Assembly (NCBI RefSeq): GCF_000283155.1
Contig: NW_004454225.1
Coordinates: 5,726,058 to 5,790,057, forward strand
DNA from: Ceratotherium simum simum
Lineage: Eukaryota; Chordata; Mammalia; Perissodactyla; Rhinocerotidae
DNA: 64,000 bases
Direction: 5' to 3'
The position numbers and the translations under genes were made by a program. The notes below the pieces were generated by a model, which worked only from the letters and a program-made list of their open reading frames with translations, did not search any database and was not told the origin of the DNA. Shown piece by piece: positions 1 through 11,602 of this stretch (within the stretch, counting starts at the first letter, position 1; every line of letters starts with the position of its first letter).

Positions 1-424
1 AAGTACTTGACAATGAAATCCAGTCAACCAAAGAATAAATCAAAATACAAAACTCTGAAAGGGATAAAGCATGGTAAGCATTGAGTACAGTAATGGGCAT
101 TAAATCCACATAAATACAAAACAAAGGCAAACAACTGGGGGAATTATGGTAACAGCACGGAATGCAAACAGTATAAACTCCGACTAAGAGCAAAATATAA
201 ACAGTAAAAACTGCGAGGTGGGGAGCAACACAGGAAGTGCCATCACGAGTTTCACAGCAGAGAGCCAGCCTACACTGTCTGTAGTTGAGACGTCCTTCAA
301 ATACACCATCATTTCTCCAACTCTTAATGGCTTTCTTAATCTCTTTTCTTGTCTCAAAGTCCCTTTTGGGACCCAGTGTCTCTTGTGGTAAGGAAATGTT
401 TATCCAAAGTTCAGAAATGTCTTA
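1..424. other. Intron 7 sequence, nothing recognised
   Basis: This AT-rich stretch carries no exon in frame with EFCAB6 exon 7 and no repeat I can name. It belongs to the intron downstream of exon 7. Confidence 0.5.
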
Positions 425-645
425 GGCTTCACTTGAGGACAGTATTGTGGGCAAGGACTTGGGCTTTAAACTTGGCTCCAGGACTCACGGGCAGGGTAGC
501 CCTGGGCAAGTCATTAAACCTCTTCGTGCCTCAGTTTCCTCAACCTGAACTGGGATAGTAACAGTGCCTAACTCATGGAGAATAGGAGATCACTTACAAC
601 ACTGCCTGGCACATAGGCAGCCCCAAAAGAGGGTTAATTATGAGG
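425..645 (+). repeat. MIR SINE
   Basis: The order of MIR landmarks is visible: gggcaagtcattaaacctct, the 'cctcagtttcctca' core, and the tail 'cactgcctggcacatag'. The copy is old and diverged. It lies in sense with the plus strand, antisense to EFCAB6. Confidence 0.75.
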
Positions 646-699
646 GTGATGATGACATTTCCTTTACTTCTAGTAAATTCAAAGACATTTAAATTAAAT

Positions 700-965
700 A
701 TGCCTGATTTGTAAAAAGGAGCATGATTCTCTTCTTATAAAATTATTTCTATCTATGTATCCACCCACCCCCTATCAATGCAGCCGTCCTTCTATATATG
801 AGTAAAGACAGGCCTAGAATTATGTTCACCAAATGTCGCCTGTGATTATTTCTGGGTGGTGGATTTTGAATAATTTATTACTTTCTTCTTTGTACTTTTT
901 AGAATTGCTTCTTGTAATGTATTTTGTAATGGTTGTGTTTTTATGAAAACAATAAATTCATTAAC
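700..965 (+). repeat. Old L1 3' end fragment
   Basis: The phrase 'tctgggtggtggattttgaa' followed by a T-rich stretch and 'ttttgtaatggttgtgtttt' resembles the 3' untranslated end of ancient L1M elements. Boundaries are approximate. Confidence 0.5.
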
Positions 966-999
966 AACAACAAGAGAAAACAAGTTTTACCAATTTACT

Positions 1000-1640
1000 A
1001 ACAGTATATTAAAGGGCTCACTTCTCCAATACTCATCAACACTGGCTTTTGCTAATTTTTTCCTCATTGACAATTTTCTACCGAAAATTTTATATTAATA
1101 GTTTGTAAAACTTCTACATATGTTAGGAACAGTTATTATTTATCTGTCGTTTGTGTTGACATATTTTGCCAAGTTTACCATTTGTTTATACAAAGTTTTG
1201 CTGTACAAAAGCTTTTTCATTTTAACATGGTCAAATTTATCAATCTTTTTCTTTATGGTTTTGGGGCTTCATGCTTTAAAAAAAGTCTAAGTTTGAAGAT
1301 AAAAAATTTTCACCCACATTATTTATTTTTAAATTTAAATAGTTGATGCATATAGAATTTATTTTGGTGTGAAGAGCTGGAGGTTACAAGCTTTCTTCCC
1401 CTAAATGGCTGGCTAGTGAATTATCCCAATAATAATTATTGAATATTCCACTCCATGTTGCCCCCACACTTTCTGGGAGCGCCTCACATCACATGCTAAA
1501 TTCACATATAAATATTGATCCATTATCCAACTAGTGTTTTAAATCAATTTGAATGTCCATTGCTGCATCAGTGCCATATGGTCTTAAATATTATATAAAT
1601 ATATATTTATAAAATACATTATGTGTGATGGATAAGCCCT
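1000..1640 (-). repeat. Old L1 fragment, antisense
   Basis: The text reads like the reverse complement of an L1 ORF2 3' region, for example 'agctttttcattttaacatg' and 'gggagcgcctcacatcaca'. It is highly diverged and has no open frame. Confidence 0.45.
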
Positions 1641-1659
1641 CTATTACAACTTTTCAAAA

Positions 1660-1692
1660 GAAAAAAAAAAAATATATATATATATATATATC
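1660..1692. repeat. A-tract and (TA)n microsatellite
   Basis: A run of A residues passes directly into about ten TA dinucleotides. It is likely polymorphic. Confidence 0.85.
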
Positions 1693-2070
1693 TCCATCCA
1701 GATATAGGGAGAGCAGGCATTAATACTGAATCTTCCAATCCAAGAACTAAAAAAGATCACTTCATTTATTCAAGTGTTCCTTTATTTTACTCAATAAAGT
1801 TGTATCATGTCTTTATAAGTCTTAAATATTTCTTATTAGATTTAGTATGTGAGTAGCACAAGGAGTTACTTAAGAATCAATCACTCATCACTATTACTAT
1901 TATCCATGTATTATTGTTATTAGGAGATGGAGGAGTCTCAGGGCTTGAGGAGGTGGAGGTAGGATCAAAGCAAATTTTAGAAATAATGTCTACATCTAAT
2001 GGTTTTCCACAGCTGTCAAATTTCTCCATTCACACTTTAGATAATCCTGGCCTTAGGAAAATATTCTTAC

Positions 2071-2195
2071 CTCCTGGCAAAAGGTCTTCTCAATTTCATC
2101 CAAGGAGTAGTCTTTCCAGATATCTTCAGATGAAACAGAATTGGGGAGGCACTCCCTTTTGGAATGTTTGACTTGTTGATTCTCCCATGAGACCT
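2071..2195 (-). CDS. EFCAB6: EFCAB6 coding exon 7 (residues 251-292)
   Basis: The 125-base exon follows AATAG and ends in phase 0 at a GTAAGA donor. Using the AG two bases further downstream instead would break the frame, which decides the acceptor. It encodes a polar linker (VSWENQQVKHSKR) and then a helix, EDIWKDYSLDEIEKTFCQE, that leads into the next EF-hand pair. No calcium loop lies in this exon. The next exon should lie below position 1: I looked for it in 1-2060 on the minus strand and saw no candidate. Confidence 0.94.
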
Positions 2196-2639
2196 CTATT
2201 AAAACAAAAGAGCTTTCGTTTATTAACACTGTCAAAGGCATATTTAAATATTAAGTGTTTCCTTTTCATCATAATCTGTCTGATAAAAATTAAAACTTGA
2301 ATAAACCAAAAACTGGATGAACTATGTAATAAATGATGCTGAAATAATTGGGCGAACATTTTAGAAAACAAATAAAATTAATCTACTTGCTACCTTATTC
2401 TAGGATAAACCTTAAACAGAGTAAAAGGTACACTAAGTAGACTAACAAAACCAGAAAACTAGTAGGAGAAAATTAAGATGAATATTACATAATACACAGC
2501 CTTTGTGTGAGAAGTCCTTTCCAAGAAACACACTGTAGCCAGAAATCATTTAAATAATGGATAGGCCTGAGAATATAAATTTTTAATTTTTGTTTAGTTA
2601 AAAAAACACACAAATAACAATGAAAGAAAAGTGAGTGGG

Positions 2640-2842
2640 AAAAGCTGTTGTTAATATAGATGAGAAATACAGGTTAATTTCCATAATATATGAGTAGCTC
2701 TTAAGAATCAATAAGAGAAATATACTCAATAGAACAATAGACTAAGGTTATAAATAGGCAATTGAAATACAAAGAACTAAAAAAAATCCAAAAAATGTAT
2801 GAAAAACTGCTCAAACTCATTGGTAATTTAAAAAGTCTAATT
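2640..2842 (+). mobile_element. Older L1M, left part (split by a later L1)
   Basis: This resembles the L1 ORF2 C-terminal coding region (text such as 'gaatcaataagagaaatat' and 'gaaaaactgctcaaactcat'). It stops at the 14-base duplication at 2829-2842 and resumes after the second copy at 4513-4526, so it was the target of the L1 in between. No intact reading frame remains. Confidence 0.65.
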
Positions 2843-4512
2843 GATTAAAATACCTAGGAATAAATTTAACCAAGGAGGTGAAAGACTTGTATATTGAAAA
2901 CTGTACATTAATGAAAGAAATTGAAGAAGACACAAATAAATGGAAAGATATTCCATGATCATGGGTTGGAAGAATTAATATTGTTAAAATGCCCATACTA
3001 CCCAAAACAATATACAGATTCAATGCAATCCCTATCAAAATTCCAATGGCATTTTTTCATAGAAATAGAACAAACAATCCTAAAATTCATACGGAACCAT
3101 AAAAGACTCCAAATTGCCAAAGTAATCTGGAGAAAGAACAAAGCTAGAGGCATCATGCTCCCTGATTTTAAACTATATTGCAAAGCTATAGTAATTAAAA
3201 CAGTATGGTATTGGCATAAAAGCAGACATATTGATTAATGGAACAGAAAAGAGAGCCGAGAAATAAACCCATGCATATATGGTCAATTAATTTATGACAA
3301 AGGAGCCAAGAATATACAATGGGGAAAGGACAGGCTCTTCAAAAAATGGTGCTGGTAAAATTGGATAGCCGCATGCAAAAGATTTAAACTGAACCATTCT
3401 CTTACACCATACACAAAAAACAACTTAAAATAGATTAAAGACTTGAACACAAGACCTGAAACCATAAAATTGCGACAAGAAAACATAGGTAATAAGCTCC
3501 TTGACACAGGTCTTGGCAATGATATTTTGAATCCGACACCAAAAGCAAAAGCAACAAAAGCAAAAATAAACAAGTGGGACTACATCAAACTAAAAAGCTC
3601 CTGCACGGCACAGGAAGCCACCAACAAAGTGAAAAGGCAACCTACGGAATGGGAGAAAATATTTGCAAATCATATACCCAATAAGGGGCTAATATCCAAA
3701 ATATATAAAGAATTTATACAACTCAATAGCAAAAAGACAAACAATCTGATTTAAAACGGGCAGAAGATCTGAATAGACATTTTTCCAAAGAAGACATACA
3801 GATGGGCAACAGGTACATGAAAAGATGCTCCACATCATTAATAATCAGGGAAATGCAAATCAAAACCACAATGAGATATCACTTCACACCTGTTAGAATG
3901 GGTATTATCAAAAAGACTAGAAATAACAGGTGTTGGTGAGGATGTGGAGAAAAGAGAACCCTTGTGCACTGTTGGTGGGAATGTAAACTGGTGCAGCCAC
4001 TATGGAAAATAGTATAGAGGTTCCTCAAAAAAATTAAACATAGAACTACCATCTGACCCAGAAATTTCACTTTTGGGTATTTATCCAAAGAAAACAAAAA
4101 CACTAACTTGAAAAGATATATGCACCTCATGTTCATTGCAGCATTATTTACAATGGCCAAGATACAGAAGCAACTTAAGTGTCCATCAATGGATGAATGA
4201 ATAAAGAAATTATGGTATGCATATGCGATAGAGTATTATTCAGCCATAAAAAAAGAATGAAATCTTGTCATTTGCGAAAACATGGCTGGACCCTGAGGGC
4301 ATTACGCTAAGTGAAATAAGTCAGACAGGAAAAGTCAAATACTGTATGATCTCTCTTATATGTGGAATCTAAAAATAAATAAACAAACAAGCTCACAAAC
4401 ACGGAGAATAGACTGGTGGTTGCTAGAGGTGGGGGGGTGGAGGTGGGAGAAATGGATGAACTATTTTTGTTTTTTTTTTTAGTTTAAATAAATTGAGTAA
4501 AAAATAATAAAA
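2843..4512 (+). mobile_element. 5'-truncated L1 with ORF2 C-terminal remnant, 3' UTR and TSD
   Basis: The element begins inside ORF2 and encodes recognisable L1 ORF2 C-terminal segments, for example around 2921-3238 (a [17 protein letters not shown] motif) and 3443-3754, broken by stops and frameshifts. It ends in a G-rich 3' UTR and an A/T-rich tail. The 14 bases TAAAAAGTCTAATT occur just before it (2829-2842) and just after it (4513-4526), a target-site duplication typical of L1 endonuclease insertion. It lies antisense to EFCAB6. Confidence 0.92.
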
Positions 4513-4526
4513 TAAAAAGTCTAATT

Positions 4527-5175
4527 AAAACAAGTTAACATTTTTTCCACTTGTCAGATAGGCAAGGGTTAAAGGGAACGGTAAAGAAAGAAACCAGTTC
4601 TAGTTTGTGTATAGAAAACCTGGTACTGGAATACTCTTAAACCCCCTTCTAGAATGTTATACTAACGGAATAATAGGATCACTCAACAAATGCATACGGG
4701 TAAGAATATTTTCTGCACTGTTTATAAGAGAAAAAAATTGAAACAATTTAAATGCCCATTAATAGAGGATTGGTTTCATAAATTATGGTTCATTGAGCCT
4801 ATGAAATGCTATACAGACATTTAAAACAAAGATGCCTATCTAAATTAATGGATGTGGAAAATTTTCCTTGATATGTACTGTTTCATGATTGAAAGCAAGG
4901 ACGACTAGCATAATTTAATTTTCACTTTAACACCTATTTTGTGTGCTTGCCTTTCTATCCATCCATCCATCCATCCATCCATCCATCCATCCATCCATCT
5001 ATCCACCTATCTATGGATCAGAAAAAAAAATCTAGGAGGATAATACACCAAAAAGAATATAGTGGTAGGATTCAGGTAGGATTACAGGGGATTGTTATTT
5101 TCTGGTTTTGTGTTTTCTGGCTTTTTTGCAACAAGCATGTACGACTTTTATAATAAAGGAGAATAAAATAAATCT
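4527..5175 (+). mobile_element. Older L1M, right part including 3' UTR
   Basis: This continues the element interrupted at 2842. The L1 3' phrases 'ttataagagaaaaaaattga' and 'ataaattatggttcattgag' are followed, after a (CATC)n tract, by 'gcaacaagcatgtacgactt' and an A-rich end. It is ancient and non-coding. Confidence 0.65.
4956..5014 (+). repeat. (CATC)n microsatellite
   Basis: About eleven tandem CATC units, with degenerate copies at the right end, inside the 3' region of an old L1. The Ser-Ile-His-Pro run in the plus frame here is only a translation of this repeat. Confidence 0.95.
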
Positions 5176-6680
5176 AAAATATGGCCCTTTTCTTTCTCAG
5201 AGTCGACTGCAAAGAATCACAAATGGTTTCCCAGATTTATTTCCTAAAATGTCTGCAAATAAGCTTCACTCAAATTAAGCACACTTATAACTACTCAGCT
5301 GCAGTTAACAAACTGCCAGTCATCTGGAATTCCATTTCCTATCTCAAAAAAAAAATGGAAGGAAAAAAAGAAAAAAAGCCTCCCCCAGTGGACCCCTCTG
5401 GGCTACAAAATAAAACACAAAGCCAATCCTTTAGGACTCGGTCTGAAATTCTGTGGCCTCAGTGGGCCGAGCATTTGAAACATGGGATCTCAGAACACAG
5501 AAGCTGCCAGAGCCTCACTGAGAGATGAAGAAGCCAAGCCACAGAGCCAAGGTCTGACTTGGTCGGGCACATGGAGGTCTCAGCCCCAGCTTTCTGATAC
5601 CGCATCCTGTGCTCACTCCACTCCGGGGCACTGGTACTCTATTGGCAATTCGAGCACACACAGCACATCTAGGGAAACCCATTCATGCTCCGGAAACCAC
5701 ATGCCAGGATGGGGGGAGGGGGGAGGTGGCTAAGGAGTGAGGCCTGCCCTCCGGGAGCTCATGGTCCAGGAACTTGTGCACCTATAGTTGCTGTAACAGG
5801 CTGGCTGTTGAATTGAGTGTGAATTCAATTCACACTCCGTGACTCCTCCCTCATCACAGTTATACCAGGTTCATTCTTCATGCAGCTTAATAATTCTTGC
5901 CACCTTCCAATTTTCCCAAAATCTCCTCTGAAGGACCTGTGCTGATTTGAAATGGGGTAGAGACAAATCCAAAGCTTATGGGGGCATTCATGTATGTCCT
6001 AAATGCAGCAAGAGGAAATCACTCCCAATGTCATTTCTTCATGAGCCCAAACAGATGGCACTTCTGATAAGCAAGGTGCTGACGGCTTATTAAGAAGACA
6101 GATGTAGCAAAAACAGAAATATGCAAAATTAATAAAAAATAAATCTTGTTCTATATATAGAAAAGTCATAGATGATGGGTTTCTGCAAATACACAAACTA
6201 GAGACTCCCTCACAGGGGTAAGAACAGCATCAAACCTACAAACAGCTCTTGGTAATTAGTCCTTTTATAACACATTTTCCCAAAAAATAAACATACATTA
6301 GCAAATTTTATCTTTATCAATCATAATTCATAGATAACAGAAAAGCAGGAGTTCATATGAGAAATAGAAATGGATACAAAGAGGTATGTGGAATCATGTG
6401 CTTACTTATGAAAGTGAAATTTTTGGAACAAATGCAAATAGGTGACATATATTTTAAAATTATTGCTCTCTTGAGAATATCTTTCAAAAATGCTAAAACC
6501 ACCATATAGAAAATAAATATTATTAAAACACTAGTAAGTAAAAATTTCACTCTAGAAAAATTAGAAGCAGTATAGAATTTACTCATCTGTCCATGTGCTT
6601 CAAGGCTGGAATGCCAAGGAGAGCATTTCTCAGTGGGAGTTCCTAAGTGAGTAAAATTCAGAAACTCTTAAACAGTACAA
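5176..6680. other. Intron 6 stretch without recognised genes
   Basis: Apart from the palindrome at 5815-5837 and short A-runs near 5345, nothing is recognisable. ORFs of 60-115 codons occur here but show no family signature and are not flanked by usable splice sites that would join EFCAB6 exons. Confidence 0.5.
5815..5837. repeat. Perfect 23-bp palindrome
   Basis: Two perfect 11-base arms (GAGTGTGAATT and AATTCACACTC) flank a single C, and an EcoRI-type GAATTC spans the centre. I know of no function. It lies in repeat-poor intron. Confidence 0.9.
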
Positions 6681-6684
6681 AGGT

Positions 6685-6885
6685 GAGGAGTACTGATTCT
6701 AGAAGGAGACTGCCTGGATTTGGTTACTGACTCTGCCCCTCGGGAACTATGCAACCTTGTGCTTTTGTTTCCCCATTTGCAAAACAAGATGAAAAATAGT
6801 ATCTCTGCCATTGAGCTGTTATGAGGATTAGATGAGATGATGAATGTGTATGCCTGGCACTCAGTAGACACTCAACATATATTAG
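6685..6885 (+). repeat. MIR SINE
   Basis: MIR order is seen: 'gactgcctggatttggttac', then 'tgtttccccatttgcaaaac', then 'gttatgaggattagatgaga' and 'cctggcactcagtagacact'. Confidence 0.85.
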
Positions 6886-6909
6886 CTATATATTGATTAA
6901 TAAGAAATG

Positions 6910-8050
6910 TTTTAAATGATAGGAGACACAGAAGAGCAATACCAATCAGAGATAGAAAAACTCAGAAATTAGATGATAGAACTCAGGAGCAAATTAGAAA
7001 TAAACTCTCAGAAATGACGACTAAACTAAAAGGAATACAAGAGCAAATAACATATCAGTAACAGAAGGTAAGAAAGAAAAAATTATATCAAGTAAGCAAA
7101 AAAGGAAAGAAGGAAAGAAGGAAGAGAGGGAGGGAGGAAGGGAAGGAGGGAGGGAAGAAGGGAGGAAGAAAAGGAAGGAGGGAGGGAGGAAGGAGGAAGG
7201 GAGGAAGGAAGAAAGAAAGGGAGGGGGGAGGAAGAAAGGGAGAGAGGGAGGAAGGAGGAAGAGAGGGAGGCAGGAAGGGAGGGAGGAAGGAAGGGAATGA
7301 GGAAGGAGGGAAGGAAGACTTGTGAGAAAGTTACAGTCTAGAAGAGAAGATAGGAAAAAAAGTCCAAGATACATATAATACAAATCCTGAGAAGAAAACT
7401 AAACAATGGAATGGAACAGATAGTAAAAATCACAATTCAAGCAGTTTTCCTGAAATAAGAGACTCAAATCTGCTAATTCAAATAGTTCACAAATACTTGG
7501 GAAATCAATCATGAGTATCCAACATCACGGCATATTCTAGCAAAAGTATTAGGTTGTAAATAAAAAGAAAAAAATCCTCTAGATATCCAGGAAAAAAAGA
7601 TCAAGTTACTAATAAGGGAAATAAAATCAAATTGTCATCAAACTTTTCCTCAGCAAAACTTTATATCACCAGACAACGGGTAAAAATATTTAAGAGACTT
7701 AAGGAAAAAAAATCTGAGCCAAGGATTTTATATCCAGACAAACTGTTTTTTAACTGTAAAGGCCACATACAAACTGTTGTGAACATGTAAGAAATCAGAG
7801 AATATCACTTCCATGAGCCTAGATAGAATCCTAAGGAATCGACCAGAGAATAAGCTTTCAATAACCAAAATGACTGGAGAGACAAACAAGAAAGATAGAA
7901 GCAACTGAGCAGATGTGATAAACGTTTTCACCCCTAATGTGGCAATCTTATTGAAGCTGAGTCATGAAACAGGAAGACCTACTTCTTAATGGCTAATGCA
8001 GAAATAAATTAGAAGATAAATCAAAACCTAGAAATGACCCTTGAACTGCT
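6910..8050 (+). mobile_element. Old L1M/HAL1-like fragment
   Basis: Phrases such as 'aggattttatatccagacaa' and 'gagcaaattagaaataaact' resemble the ORF1 to inter-ORF part of ancient L1M or HAL1 elements. A purine microsatellite interrupts it at 7098-7319. There is no intact frame. Confidence 0.6.
7098..7319. repeat. Long purine tract (GGAA/GGGA)n
   Basis: About 220 bases are almost pure A and G on the plus strand, made of GGAA, GGGA and GGAAG units with mirror symmetry in places. Seen from the sense strand of EFCAB6 it is a polypyrimidine run. The Leu/Pro/Ser-rich minus-strand frame over it is an artefact. Confidence 0.97.
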
Positions 8051-8935
8051 CCATATAATATGACTGCCTTCTTTGGTTGATACTCTGGGCAACCCGTCTG
8101 GATTCCTCGGTTTTTCCCAAAACAAGTTAGTAAGGTGGGAACTCAAATTAGCCAACCCAACGTCCAAATAAAATAATTTCCATTACAATCAAACCCAGAA
8201 AGGATATGCTGATAACATAAGACTCACACTTTGGGGCTGAGGACTTAAAACTGATAGGATGGCAGTGGGGACAACGAGCAGTTGATGTCAGTGATTCAAA
8301 CTTTCCCACCACACACCAATAAGTAGGCCTCTGTTTTGACCACCTCAGAGTAGAGCTTTAATATGATGTGGCCATAGCCCCAAACTACTATATCTTTAAG
8401 AACATCTGGAGAAAGATTTTGCCTTCTCACTGAAGGATTTGAAGTTCAGTTATGAAAGTTATGAAGTAAGTATTCAATGGGAAAATAAGCATGAATAAGA
8501 TTTTAAGATGATCTCTATGACCGGGTATAGAAGACAGACTGGAATAGGCCCATGCTGTAGATGATATCACCAGCTAGGAGGCAGCAATGAGAACTTAAGC
8601 TAATGCTGCAGGAACAGAAATATGCAGAAGAATAACTAGGTATATATCTCATATTTAATAAATCAAAGATGTCTTTCATTGTGAGATGCATTATTATTTT
8701 ATGTATCCCCAATAAAGCAAGCCTCCTGCCAATTATTGATAATATAATGGAAAAAAAAGAGATTTCTACGGTGAACTGAAATTGCATTATAGAACTTACC
8801 TTCTTATAACACCTAATAAAATAAGCAAAGGAAAAAATATAGTAAAAATTAGCTAACAAAATAATAAATTTACCAGCATAAACTGAAGCCAAGAGAAACT
8901 TAATATAGGCAGCCAGAAAGCTTTGCTTCCAATTA
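8051..8935. other. Intron 6 stretch, nothing recognised
   Basis: There is no exon or classifiable repeat. One 153-codon minus frame (8515-8976) is AT-rich and hydrophobic, without any family signature, and is probably chance. Confidence 0.4.
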
Positions 8936-10780
8936 TGGTGGATTGGCTCATACCAATCTTCCATAGCTGATAACAATCATAAACTCTGGCCAAAATATAA
9001 ACAAAAAACTATCTGAAGGCATTGGAGAGCAGCTGACATAAGCTGGAGTCAACCCTTGGAAAAAATGGAATAACACTCATTGAATTTCTTGTTATTTGGC
9101 CTTTTGCCTGAGAGAAGGCCTCAGCTTGAACCACACTAAGTGGCTAAAATTTGGATGTAAACCCAATATTGGTTTTAGTAATCAGAAAACAGAGTTTAGG
9201 ACTACCACGGCAGCTGGAAAGTAAGGAGAGAAAGCCCAAAAAGAAAGGCAGAGAGGAGAATCTCCAAAGTCTGTGGAAAAACTTTGCAAAAATCTCTGGC
9301 TAACCCCTGAACCACACATGTGTGGAGCAGACAAGAAGAAGCCTAGCCAAGGCTAAAACAGCAGAACAAAGATTTCCGTCGTTAACCTCCTCAGTGAAGA
9401 CAAAGATTAGAATTTGAGTGCAGCCGAGTAAACTGGTTGCTAAAACAAAAACTTTAATTCTTCAGAGAGGTATAACAGATCCAAAGTCTCTACAATGCAA
9501 AATTTGCTATATGTAGGCTAAATTCCAAAATTACTAGACATAGAAAAAAAACCCAGGAAACTGTAATTCATATTTAAGAAAAAGGGTAATCAATAAAGAT
9601 CAAACCCTGAAATGATCTAGATGTTGGAATTAGTAGATAAAATTTTTAAAGTACTTTAAAATTTAAAAATAAATGTGTGAGAATGCAAAGGAAAATATAC
9701 TACTAATGAATGAACAGATAGGAAATCTCAGCAGAACAATAGAAACTGTGGCGCTGTATTCTGTGTTTATAGTGTACGTAAAAGTACGATGTATGATAGT
9801 AACATAACAAAGGACAGAGAGAAGAAGTGGGAAAACACTGTTGTAAAGTTCTTACACTTCATGTGAATTACTATAAATCATTTGAGGGTAGATTCTGATT
9901 AATTAAAGATGTATAATGGAATAAAATGCTCAACAAATACAAATTTCTTGAAATTATGCAAACTACAGGAAAAATGTTGGGGGGGTGGAGGTAGGTGGAT
10001 AGAGAAGGAAGGAGAGGGTATAATGCAAAAGGGTGAAGATCCCCCCTTGGAAGAAAACATAATTCAAGTTACAAAATTACATTACATAATATCTTAATAA
10101 GAGCATGAATTCAATAAAGCAAGAGCTCAAGAACAAGATGACGAGACAATAAAATGAGATGGAAAACAATATACTAGACCAATGGAAACACCATCATAGA
10201 AGTAATAAAGTAAACACAGCAAGCAACAGAATAAATCTTGCTGAAAGTCAAATTACAGATATAGATAAAAGACCTAAGATGATCGTTAAGAATACAGAGG
10301 AAAAAGACAAAGAGAAAAAGCACTTTGAGAGAACTTAATTGATATAGAAGACAAAGACAATCCAACATAAGGATAATCTGTATCACCAAAGTTAAAAATC
10401 TGAAAAAATGGAACAGAAGATTTATTCAAAGATACATGTTACCAAGAAAACAAAAAAAACCTTGAATTGAAGAAAGAATTTAATTTTCAGATTGAAAATA
10501 TACTGTGTTCTGGAAAACTGATGCAGAATGCTCAACACCCAGACATATCTTAGTTATTTTACAGAAATTTAGGGATAAATAACTCTTTAGGCAACCAGGG
10601 AGAAAAAGCAAATCACCAATAAGGGAGAAAATTGGGCAAGCCTCAGACTTCTCCACAGACTCAGCACAGAAGGCAAAGGATCAGAGTCTATGATGTTCTG
10701 AAGGAGAGAAGTGTGACCCGTGGATATTGTATGCAGCCAGAAAAGATATTCAACATCTTCTTGAGTTTCATTTCAATTTC
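8936..10780 (+). mobile_element. Old L1M 5' region and ORF1 remnant
   Basis: It opens with the L1M 5' phrase 'aaactctggccaaaatataa' and passes through 'ccaaaattactagacatag', a 'gatctagatgttggaattag' block and an ORF1-like coiled region. It ends near 'tattgtatgcagccagaaaa'. Every frame is broken. A related 5' region is seen at 47895. Confidence 0.65.
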
Positions 10781-10884
10781 TATGCTTCTGATACCACCTC
10801 TCTGTACAGAGAGATGCCAGGAATAATGCTGACAGTGCTTATTGCTGAGTGGTAGAACTGGTTTGACTGTTTACTTTCATCTTT

Positions 10885-11005
10885 TTACAGGTCTGCATCA
10901 GGGCCCGCCTCACAGGGCTGCAGGGACTATAAAGAAACGGCACAGGAACGTGCTTACCCTAGTGCCTGGCATGGAACAAATGTCCAACAAATGGGGTGGA
11001 TAATG
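10885..11005 (+). repeat. MIR SINE, 3' part
   Basis: 'cctcacagggctgcagggac' followed by 'agtgcctggcatggaacaaa' matches the last third of MIR. Confidence 0.5.
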
Positions 11006-11039
11006 ATGGTTATCAAATCAGGTATATAAATTTATTTGT

Positions 11040-11280
11040 GATAAAAAATCCTCTATAATCTGGCTAGATACCACCTTATATCCCACTTGGGCTAAATGCA
11101 CAGCTCACGCTTCAGCCAAACGTGTTCCCCTCAAGGGCCCTCGGACTAGAATGCTCTCCTCCCCTCGGTGTTTGTCACACACCTCCTGTGAACTCTGGTC
11201 CTGCAAAAGCGCTTCCTAGCTCTTAACCAGCCACAGCTCTTCCTCCTGAACACTCCGTGACATCTTGTTCTTCTCTTACA
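11040..11280 (+). repeat. L2 fragment
   Basis: CT-rich text resembling L2 ORF2 ('tcctctataatctggctaga', 'gtgttcccctcaagggccct', 'gaatgctctcctcccctcgg') is visible. It is degraded and has no frame. Confidence 0.5.
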
Positions 11281-11284
11281 GGCA

Positions 11285-11505
11285 TTTAAATAGCTCGTTT
11301 GGAGCCAAACAGCTCAATCTCGACTCTACCACAAACTAGCTAAGTGACTTTGGGAAATGCACTTAGCAGCCTTGAGTTTGAGTTTTCTCGTCTTCAAAAA
11401 CGGGATAATAATACCTGCCTCACAAAGCTGTTGCGAGAAATGAAATTAAAATTAGGGTTTACAAAGTATCTGCACAGAGCACGATAAACAGATGCTTTCT
11501 ATTAT
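11285..11505 (+). repeat. MIR SINE
   Basis: MIR landmarks run in order: 'ctctaccacaaactagctaa', 'gtgactttgggaaatgcact', 'gggataataatacctgcctc' and 'gctgttgcgagaaatgaaat'. Confidence 0.85.
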
Positions 11506-11555
11506 TATTTCTTCATGTGACTTATTTTATCTTACCTGCCCTATTTTTTAAAAAT

Positions 11556-11601
<46 letters not shown>
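11556..11601. repeat. (CG)n(CA)n microsatellite
   Basis: A short CGCGCG run leads into about twenty CA repeats. Alternating purine-pyrimidine sequence of this type can adopt Z-DNA. Confidence 0.95.

Positions 11602-11602
<1 letters not shown>

Noticed and set aside
4941..5014. Regularly spaced short repeats that could suggest a CRISPR array
   Set aside because: They are contiguous tetranucleotides without spacers, in a mammalian intron.
7021..7383. A Leu/Ser/Pro-rich 120-codon minus frame
   Set aside because: It is a translation of the purine tract on the opposite strand.
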